The notes under the pieces were generated by a model that was given only the letters and a program-made list of their open reading frames with translations, was not told the origin of the DNA and ran no database searches. A stretch of 64,000 nucleotides of DNA, taken from positions 1,922,001-1,986,000 of the forward strand of contig NW_017385988.1 of the NCBI RefSeq assembly GCF_000237925.1, read 5' to 3'. Position numbers and translations under genes: made by a program. Positions 60,401 to 64,000 of this stretch are shown here, piece by piece. Source of the stretch: Schistosoma mansoni. Taxonomy: Eukaryota > Platyhelminthes > Trematoda > Strigeidida > Schistosomatidae. Position 1 is the first letter of the stretch. Each line of letters begins with the position of its first letter.

Positions 60401-61369
60401 TGTAGGCATTCTCTTTGTTCTATATTTATGCTATTATAGTGACGATATAACATGAATAAAATCACCAAGTTAAATCCTTATGTCTAAATGCATGTCAATG
60501 TACGATTGTAAATTTTTTTACTTATATTTAATAATATTTCATATATCATGTTCGAGATTCATCATAAATTAATTGTTCTCACTGTATTTGTTCAAAATGA
60601 ATCAAAGAATCACATAAAATAGTCGTCTTTGTTATGTTAACAACGCGGAAATGTTATAATTATATTAGAATATGTTGAACTATTTCCATTTTATGTATTT
60701 TTCTTTTTCAGAAATGCCTTCGCCTGTGCGCTCCAAATTAAGTTGGACATGGCGTGAAGGGCGCATGCGCATGTATTATTTAGTCGCACGTTCATTAGTT
60801 AGGCTTCATCTTAAAGTTCTTCACGAATTAGACGCTGATGGTTGTAGCCCAATCACTTCTGAAGATTCTTGTATCAGCCCTACCTTTACAGGTAAAATCC
60901 CTTTGAACTGGTGAGATAAACAATTCTAAATCGTTTGCACTTTTTAGATGATTATTCTCAAAGAACCTTATGTACATCATCAAATAATAATTTACTTCAA
61001 TTTGGCTTCAGTCCTGTACCAAAATCTAATCCTCCTGTTCTTTTTTCGAATCCGGATCGTCGAGCTCCAGTTAATAAATCATCAGCATCGGTTGGTTTAT
61101 CATATAAAATTAGCCTTGTCATAGGTTTTGAGTATATATATATATATAGCCGTCCTATTATTTTGGATGGTGACACTTTGTATTTAAGTTCATCTGAAAG
61201 AACATTTAGGTTTCCAGTAGAAAAAAAATTAATCTTTTATCTTAAGTCTGTTCATTTTTATGCGAATTGGTACTTTAATTGTAAGTTTCAGGTAGTCTGC
61301 TCTGGTTTATTCAGCTGTGAAAGTATTTTTAGATTCTATCAAATCCTGTCGATCTTTCAATATCATTAA
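33532..61369 (+). CDS. Multi-exon HEAT/ARM-repeat-like protein gene (17 exons seen, span)
   Basis: Seventeen exons join in one unbroken reading phase: 33538-33773, 39589-39762, 42874-42935, 44535-44716, 46768-46896, 54629-54683, 55497-55615, 56305-56376, 57288-57371, 57911-57988, 58489-58560, 58989-59112, 59393-59432, 59913-59938, 60000-60146, 60712-60891 and 60948 onward. Every junction uses GT-AG, mostly GTAAGT/GTAAGC donors, and each phase matches the next. Together they give about 593 residues before the last exon. Several exons read as amphipathic helix pairs of the HEAT/ARM type (HFIVRKAAVRVYLTCLSRCS; LVNFYLGHSSQYVRNSACSL). There is no signal peptide, membrane segment or catalytic motif. 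An alpha-solenoid scaffold or adaptor is likely, but I do not recognise the family. The start at 33538 is the first Met after an acceptor, so earlier coding exons are possible. The 3' end is uncertain. Confidence 0.7.
33538..33773 (+). CDS. Host gene exon 1 (first coding exon seen)
   Basis: Begins MDPGVSQLAIECQHISN and ends ...GIWTVNEDLD before the donor GTAAGT at 33774. It ends in phase 2 (TG), which exon 2 completes as Trp. The upstream codons ATT CCG are open to the acceptor at 33531. Confidence 0.75.
34100..37135 (-). mobile_element. CR1-clade LINE, nearly complete ORF2, antisense in intron 1
   Basis: The minus strand holds an AP endonuclease (37075-36044: CYTNARSLRNKM, IIVITETWL, GDFNAPHINW, SDHVVLSF), a linker (35974-35555: RRTKRSDGIPSL, GPDGLHPRLL) and a reverse transcriptase (about 35540-34233: IFIDFSKAFDKVSH, VPQGTILGPLLFLLY, then C-terminal RTRGDLILAFRI). 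The domain order, the FDKVSH motif and the RTRGDLI block point to the CR1/Jockey superclade. Only two breaks interrupt about 2.8 kb of ORF: one in-frame TGA at 36044 and one frameshift near 35590. The RT active site reads FANDV where F/YADDV is expected, so it would be inactive even if whole. About 130 bases of 3' UTR follow the stop at 34233. The 5' end lies near 37090-37135. Confidence 0.88.
37142..37335 (+). repeat. Hammerhead SINE copy 2, lacking the A box
   Basis: The sequence starts inside the tRNA-derived head (B-box-like GCCCTGGGTTCGAATCTC at 37167-37184), continues through a full hammerhead (37208-37251) and the family tail (CCATGGTGGTCTAGCTTCAATTG), and goes on into the shared downstream string CTCCACAAAACCCCTCCTGA. 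Without an A box it is probably not transcribed by pol III, but it can be present in pre-mRNA of the host gene, since it lies in sense orientation in intron 1. Confidence 0.82.
37208..37251 (+). ncRNA. Hammerhead ribozyme, type I, all core positions intact
   Basis: Stem I is CACTG (37208-37212) with CAGTG (37247-37251), five perfect pairs. Core CTGAGGA is at 37213-37219 (consensus CUGANGA, where the fifth position may be any base). Stem II is GTCC/GGAC around a 7-base loop. GAAA is at 37235-37238. Stem III is the palindrome CGGCCG (37239-37244), closed by the A-T pair of the core. The predicted cut is after GTC, at 37246/37247. Stem III has no loop, which in known retroelement hammerheads makes the RNA act as a dimer. 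It lies in sense orientation in an intron. Confidence 0.88.
37340..38425. other. Intronic sequence with an unclassified repeat block
   Basis: About 37930-38280 is less AT-rich and has a coherent minus-strand ORF (38038-38244, with FLTQPPFDLVPLIVY). It looks repeat-derived, but I could not assign it. Confidence 0.3.
38428..38615 (-). repeat. Hammerhead SINE copy 3 (minus strand)
   Basis: On the minus strand: A-box-like GGCTCAGCGGTCTAGAG, B-box-like GGTCCTGGGTTCAAAC, a hammerhead-like segment, then the tail GGTGGTCTAGCTTCAATTGA. The hammerhead is dead: the core reads CGGAGGA (U4 lost), and the GGAC/GAAA junction reads GGAAAAAA. It keeps both pol III boxes, so it could be transcribed but not cleave. 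Confidence 0.8.
38646..38716 (+). repeat. 5'-truncated hammerhead SINE fragment
   Basis: The fragment begins at the GAAA side of the hammerhead (CACGAAACGGCCGTCCAGTG) and runs through CCAGGTTTTCCATGGTGGTC into the family tail. It lies 30 bases from the minus-strand copy in the opposite orientation. The truncation falls at the stem II/GAAA junction. Confidence 0.8.
39589..39762 (+). CDS. Host gene exon 2
   Basis: Acceptor TTTTGATTAG, donor GTAAGT. 174 bases, phase 2 in and out. It encodes LVFYLFTRCYGWSDIDLNDV and then a charged stretch (KDEELRMKDK). Confidence 0.8.
39763..42873 (+). other. Intron 2
   Basis: AT-rich, with a TA microsatellite at 40893-40934. No repeat body or gene was recognised. 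Confidence 0.6.
42874..42935 (+). CDS. Host gene exon 3
   Basis: 62 bases after TATCTTTTAG, donor GTGAGT. It completes the split Leu codon and encodes IRSLPLSLAGLKMLISSMNL. Confidence 0.72.
44535..44716 (+). CDS. Host gene exon 4
   Basis: 182 bases after TTGTATAACAG. It encodes RGMHHTRKQIALHAVDWLTF, then a Ser/Thr/Pro-rich linker ending SMFMT. The donor is GTAAAA; a second possible donor, GTAGGT, lies 7 bases later, but only the first keeps phase with exon 5. Confidence 0.72.
44717..46767 (+). other. Intron 4
   Basis: AT-rich. No recognised feature. Confidence 0.5.
46768..46896 (+). CDS. Host gene exon 5
   Basis: 129 bases (43 codons), phase 0. It encodes DLIWNCCTDNN through a helical stretch with LGPLYSLFGQLS, ending KLSVE before GTAAAT. 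Confidence 0.75.
47395..47520 (+). repeat. tRNA-like SINE scrap
   Basis: A B-box-like AGGTCCTAAGTTCCATCC is followed by CAGTTCCTCATGGTTTTTGAT. The same head occurs at 59756-59805. The hammerhead region is not recognisable, so this is an old or different SINE subfamily. Confidence 0.5.
48704..48853 (+). repeat. 150-base direct duplicate, left copy
   Basis: TAAAACCTAGTATTTATGTA through CCAGTAGGCAAAAGA is repeated without visible change at 50074-50223, immediately after an assembly gap. Confidence 0.92.
49874..50073. other. Assembly gap, 200 N
   Basis: A placeholder gap. The base after it starts the duplicate of 48704-48853. Confidence 0.97.
50074..50223 (+). repeat. 150-base direct duplicate, right copy
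   Basis: Identical by eye to 48704-48853. The copies diverge right after AAAAGA. Confidence 0.92.
50432..51729 (+). mobile_element. Penelope-like element insertion with TSD and inverted arms
   Basis: A 16-base direct repeat, ATTTATTGGAATAGTT, lies at 50432-50447 and again at 51714-51729, a clear target-site duplication. Inside it, 50471-50757 and 51431-51717 are inverted copies of each other (about 287 bases). Between them lies GIY-YIG endonuclease sequence in plus orientation (50841-51190). Partly inverted terminal repeats are known from Penelope elements. The reverse transcriptase is absent, so the insertion is 5'-truncated, and the coding part has stops. Confidence 0.85.
50841..51190 (+). 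pseudogene. GIY-YIG endonuclease domain of a Penelope-like element
   Basis: Plus-strand translation gives VYQFNCSCGASYIDRTQRA, then LRIREHVPAWLGKG, ILSHLVDSEHHI and AEAIWI. The CxC before the YIG position, the SLRIREH block, the histidine pair and the final Glu are features of PLE GIY-YIG domains. The motif reads YIDRT where YIGRT is usual. Internal stops mark it as dead. Confidence 0.85.
51730..54628 (+). other. AT-rich intronic DNA
   Basis: No supported gene. TA microsatellites at 53484-53522 and 54428-54477. Confidence 0.6.
54629..54683 (+). CDS. Host gene exon 6
   Basis: 55 bases after CAATTTCAG, donor GTAAGA. It encodes ILEKPEVCASEVTEGVID and ends in phase 1. Confidence 0.7.
55497..55615 (+). 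CDS. Host gene exon 7
   Basis: 119 bases after GTTTTCAG, donor GTAAGC. It encodes LNVLLRRLVPSEQLYDSRTS and a polar linker ending SACKFSA. Phase 1 in, 0 out. Confidence 0.75.
55709..56215 (-). mobile_element. Penelope-like element 3' end
   Basis: On the minus strand, 56179-55940 encodes a GIY-YIG C-terminal part (SSSSIAKHIVETGHKIDLN, then FVVLYKSVERRIQRFI and a TPPLCVHKQ end). Downstream on that strand the non-coding end (55709-55850) is the same sequence as 18892-19042. This is a different PLE family from the 50432-51729 insertion. It lies in intron 7, antisense to the host gene. Confidence 0.75.
56305..56376 (+). CDS. Host gene exon 8
   Basis: 72 bases, phase 0 on both sides, acceptor TTGTTTCAG, donor GTAAGT. 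SNHFIVRKAAVRVYLTCLSR is HEAT-like. Confidence 0.8.
57288..57371 (+). CDS. Host gene exon 9
   Basis: 84 bases, phase 0. TFKEVLLQTVTDLCMNADKQ and a polar end, donor GTAAGC. Confidence 0.75.
57911..57988 (+). CDS. Host gene exon 10
   Basis: 78 bases after TTGCTTGCAG, phase 0. PSNFESWKSNPYFNESLLTL, then CRSLIK, donor GTAAGT. Confidence 0.78.
58489..58560 (+). CDS. Host gene exon 11
   Basis: 72 bases, phase 0, between ATGCTCAG and GTAAGT. HSCYFTLDKICFKMFLISSE and then FNKQ. A downstream alternative acceptor (CTTCCGAG at about 58541-58548) would leave a 12-base micro-exon, also in phase. Confidence 0.65.
58989..59112 (+). CDS. Host gene exon 12
   Basis: 124 bases after TTAATTTTAG, donor GTAAGA. 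The second half (LVNFYLGHSSQYVRNSACSL) is a HEAT-type helix pair. Confidence 0.78.
59393..59432 (+). CDS. Host gene exon 13
   Basis: 40 bases after ACATTTCAG, donor GTATGT. ITEFMQYRRSFY. Phase 1 in, 2 out. Confidence 0.65.
59756..59880 (+). repeat. tRNA-like SINE scrap in intron 13
   Basis: A-box-like AAGGTAGAGCACTCACTGCG and B-box-like AGGTCCTAAGTTCAATCC are both present and correctly spaced. Downstream (GTGCACTGGTGAGAGTTTCC) the hammerhead core is not preserved. Confidence 0.6.
59913..59938 (+). CDS. Host gene exon 14
   Basis: 26 bases after TTTCATAG. FVTLFEIL. It is followed by a 61-base intron. Reading on instead would meet a stop within a few codons, so the intron is needed to keep the frame. 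Confidence 0.6.
59939..59999 (+). other. Very short intron (61 bases)
   Basis: Donor GTAACC, acceptor TTTTTCCCACTTTACAAG. Its removal restores phase between exon 14 and exon 15. Very short introns are known in schistosome genes. Confidence 0.6.
60000..60146 (+). CDS. Host gene exon 15
   Basis: 147 bases, donor GTAAGT. ISASKNPNRIRYLLNKILEK and on to SPLSKLLFQINETE. Phase 1 on both sides. Confidence 0.75.
60712..60891 (+). CDS. Host gene exon 16
   Basis: 180 bases after TTCTTTTTCAG, donor GTAAAA. MPSPVRSKLSWTWREGRMRM, then a long helix (YYLVARSLVRLHLKVLHELD) and a Ser-rich tail. This is the most conserved-looking exon and the best query for a search. Confidence 0.8.
60892..60947 (+). other. 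Very short intron (56 bases)
   Basis: From GTAAAA to GCACTTTTTAG. Phase is kept on both sides. Confidence 0.7.
60948..61124 (+). CDS. Host gene exon 17, 3' end uncertain
   Basis: Begins DYSQRTLCTSSNNNLLQFGF with a disordered, Pro/Ser-rich character. The frame stays open to a stop at 61367-61369 through a TA microsatellite (61133-61148), so it may be the last exon. It may instead end at a donor near 61125 (ATAG/GTTTTG) or 61280 (GTAAGT). Confidence 0.55.
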   Translation: MIILKEPYVHHQIIIYFNLASVLYQNLILLFFFRIRIVELQLINHQHRLVYHIKLALS

Positions 61370-61379
61370 GTAGTGGGTA

Positions 61380-62170
61380 GCAGAATGATTAACGTATAAT
61401 TTTTATGGCATATAGCTTGCTATTATGAGTATCCAGGATTTTTTTATGGCTTTCTAAAAACGCTTAATTATGGACTTCTTTTAATCATTGCATTTGTCAA
61501 TGCAATGGATTTGCTTCAAGTGAAGAGATTAACAAGGTTACGGTGGTTTACCTGTAGATAAGTCGTAATATAATGTTGTTCATATAAAAACTGGGATGGA
61601 TCATAGTTTCGTTACAAATACTAGAGTATTTATCTAATTAGACAATTCCATTTTTGTTTTGCCAATGAAGTAAGTTAGTTCATCTAGCCACTGTTAAGGA
61701 CGTTACAAAAAAACTACAGCAAAATCTGCACTGATTCCTATTTTCGATCTCAAACTACTATGTTACATGATATTTGCGGCCTCAACCTGAAAGCTGTGAT
61801 GGACCAAAAAACATCAATTCTTTACACCAACCTTTCTACTTGTTTCCACCTATTTCTAGCATCGTCAATTTATGCGCTCATCCGAGAACGGTGGAACACC
61901 GTTCAAGCCATCTAAGACAGTGTTTAAAAGACCGTGTCGTAGACAAAATCATACGATCACTTGATGGATGGTTACAGTAGATAAACATTGTGTTTAAACC
62001 CTTCTATTATTCGGATTCAGAATAAACTTAAACCTGTATACTTTATAATATGTCAGTACAGTCAACTCTTGAGAGAATGTTTGACGTTTCTTAAGAATTT
62101 GCGAAGACATTGACTAAAAAATTGAAGTGATATGACTCCCTGTATTTTCTACTCAGTGTAGGGTGAGCAG
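61380..62170. other. Sequence 3' of the last recognised exon
   Basis: An ORF at 61774-61980 (YLFPPISSIVNLCAHPRTVE, then LRQCLKDRVVDKII) stands out from the AT-rich background. It could be a further exon or a repeat scrap, and I cannot decide. Confidence 0.3.
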
Positions 62171-62175
62171 TATCT

Positions 62176-62226
62176 GGATATATATATATATATATATATA
62201 TATAGATAGATAGATAGATAGATATA
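62176..62226. repeat. (TA)n-(TAGA)n microsatellite
   Basis: A TA run followed by TAGA tetranucleotides, directly against a SINE head. Confidence 0.95.
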
Positions 62227-62227
62227 T

Positions 62228-62335
62228 GCGGGACTTTCGTTCTCGCGCGTGAACACTTAACCTCTAGACCCCTAAGCCGGCATCGACTCATGAATTCAAC
62301 TATTAAAATTACTACATTCTCCACAAACCATATAA
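62228..62335 (-). repeat. Hammerhead SINE: minus-strand head joined to a plus-strand-oriented tail
   Basis: The minus strand has the A-box segment GCCGGCTTAGGGGTCTAGAGGTTAAG and the start of the tRNA-derived head, ending at the microsatellite. Directly next to it, 62285-62330 reads the family tail (ACTCATGAATTCAACTATTAAAATTAC) in plus orientation. The hammerhead itself is absent. Confidence 0.65.
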
Positions 62336-62344
62336 ATTTTTTTA

Positions 62345-64000
62345 GGAATATATTTTAAAAGACAAAGATAACTAACAGTTTTATCAATCTGAGATCAATA
62401 CATATGTAGGAATTGCTAACCTTAAACAAGGAGAACGTTAATTTTAGAAAATTACTAATAAATGTTACTAGTTTTAACATTTTGATAGCTAGGTTATTTC
62501 CTTTTTGTTTAATTTTGGTTTCCTTATAGTCACAACCTGTTGAAAGTTCGCCAACTTTGTAAGTAAATTTATATCGTTTACTTGAGGCCATTTTACATTT
62601 TGCAGTTTTTCTTTTGATGACTTAATAATTATCATTATAATACCAAACAGTGGAATTTAATGAAGACATTCACTTTCAATGAATTTATGATTAAAATGTT
62701 TGTTTGCATATCGATGTATGTATAATGATTTAGTCATGCGAGAAAGTTTCAACAATGAGTTGCACTGGCAGAATAATAATGAAAACTATAACATTTATTA
62801 TGTAAAATGTTAAACATACAAGATGGCATAACATCTATAGAATGAGTATAAATAAACTATAGATACAAGACTACTATGCAAATGTCAGTTACAGTGTGAA
62901 TGTAATAAACAAATTAAAATGACTATTTTTGTATCATTAAATCCAAAGGAATGTATTGGGGGGAGAGTGCTAAATGAAATCACAACTCAGTAAAACGTCA
63001 GCTTAAAACGATACATAATTTCATGAACCAGTATATTCTGTAGAATAATAATTTATTAAATGAAATTATTATCATCAAAAATAGTATTATGTTAAGGCCA
63101 GTTTAAATATATAGTTCGAAAAGTTTTATTTTGCATACGGCGGCCTTATTCCGGTTAACCAAAGCTTGTATTATTTTAAACAATTGTAGCCGAAAAAATT
63201 TTTATTGTTCTGAAAAGATCCTTTAATCAACGTTAAAATACCGTGTAGTTTAGTTGAGCGATCGAAAGCAGCTAATTATGTTTATATTCAACTCTTAATT
63301 ACTTTTATAAGAAAAGGAATTTCAGTTAGATAAACTGTACAGCTTGATAATAAATTTAATGAAAAGAAATAGGGTAAAATTTCAGTTTCTTCCACGATTT
63401 CTCCTTTCACACATAAACGATTAAATTTGGTTAATCAACATTCTTTGTTTATACATTTTATACATTATAAACTAAGCTGACCAATAAAATAATTCTGCCT
63501 TGAAGTAAACATTGATGAAAAGCCTTTAGAAGAGGAACTTTAAGATGGTTCGAGGAAATATTATCCTTCTGTACATGACTAAAATGATATCATCCATAAA
63601 TGTCATTTTTTACGTTCATCATGATAACAGAATTAGTTATAATAACACCTCACTTGATATGTAAACTGATCAGTGACACCATCTTAATAGCTTATCTAGC
63701 CTATGGATTTGTAAAAAATCAACTGGATTGAGACAGATACTTCTCTTTTCTAAGTTGTTGTTGTATCCATTAAATGTTGCTCCCATCACGATATAGTATC
63801 AACTGCGAAGCTATCTAGAAACCAAGCAGTATTGATCCACCATTTCTTTTTGTTTTAATCCACACCTTCGACTTTACGCTAGATCGAACCTACAATATTT
63901 AAGTCTCCTGTAGAGCACTTTACTATCAGGTAATGGATCGAAGTCCAGTGTTTCATATTCTCCAACTCCAATCAGTTTGCAATTTTGCTCGATCATCATC
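62345..64000. other. AT-rich DNA to the window end
   Basis: No supported gene or repeat was recognised. Confidence 0.5.

Noticed and set aside
1-64000. CRISPR arrays, operons, ribosome binding sites, bacterial terminators, rRNA genes
   Set aside because: None is seen, and none is expected in AT-rich, intron-bearing metazoan nuclear DNA.

Overview
The window looks like nuclear DNA from a schistosome-type trematode (blood fluke; Schistosoma or a close relative). It is AT-rich, gene-poor and intron-rich. Its repeats are typical of that group: tRNA-derived SINEs carrying a hammerhead ribozyme (the S. mansoni Sm-alpha type), RTE-clade LINEs (SR2-like), a CR1-clade LINE (SR1/Perere-like), Penelope-like elements (PLEs) with a GIY-YIG endonuclease, decayed Gypsy elements and many TA/GATA microsatellites. 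There are four 200-base N gaps (267-466, 3759-3958, 20812-21011, 49874-50073), and all but the first clearly sit next to duplicated or inverted sequence.

Layout. 1-6550 is a nest of old retroelements: an RTE LINE 3' end, two decayed Gypsy elements on the minus strand, and an inverted repeat around a gap. 6560-19130 is mostly AT-rich non-coding DNA. It holds a hammerhead SINE array (about 8340-8815) and an RTE LINE scrap between 173-base direct repeats (16694-17307). 19136-19354 encodes a 72-residue secreted peptide precursor with dibasic sites, a good neuropeptide/prohormone candidate. It is followed by a solo LTR (20000-20360) and an RTE LINE interrupted by a gap (about 20605-21220). 25060-27890 is a third Gypsy fossil. 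30420-31525 is an internally deleted RTE LINE, which abuts an inverted copy of the 3' half of the peptide gene (31537-31975).

The main host gene runs on the plus strand from about 33532 to at least 61100. I joined seventeen exons from splice sites and unbroken reading phase. The product has HEAT/ARM-like helical repeats and I could not assign it to a family. Its 5.8-kb first intron holds a nearly complete antisense CR1 LINE and ribozyme SINE copies. Later introns hold a PLE insertion with a 16-base target-site duplication and inverted arms (50432-51729), and a second PLE end (about 55709-56215). Two introns near the 3' end are only 61 and 56 bases long.

The most interesting items are the hammerhead SINE copies, one of which (37208-37251) keeps all core positions and a self-complementary stem III; the peptide precursor and its inverted partial duplicate; the PLE with a TSD and inverted arms; and the long direct repeats around the RTE scrap. 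All calls come from reading the sequence by eye. No alignment or database search was run.
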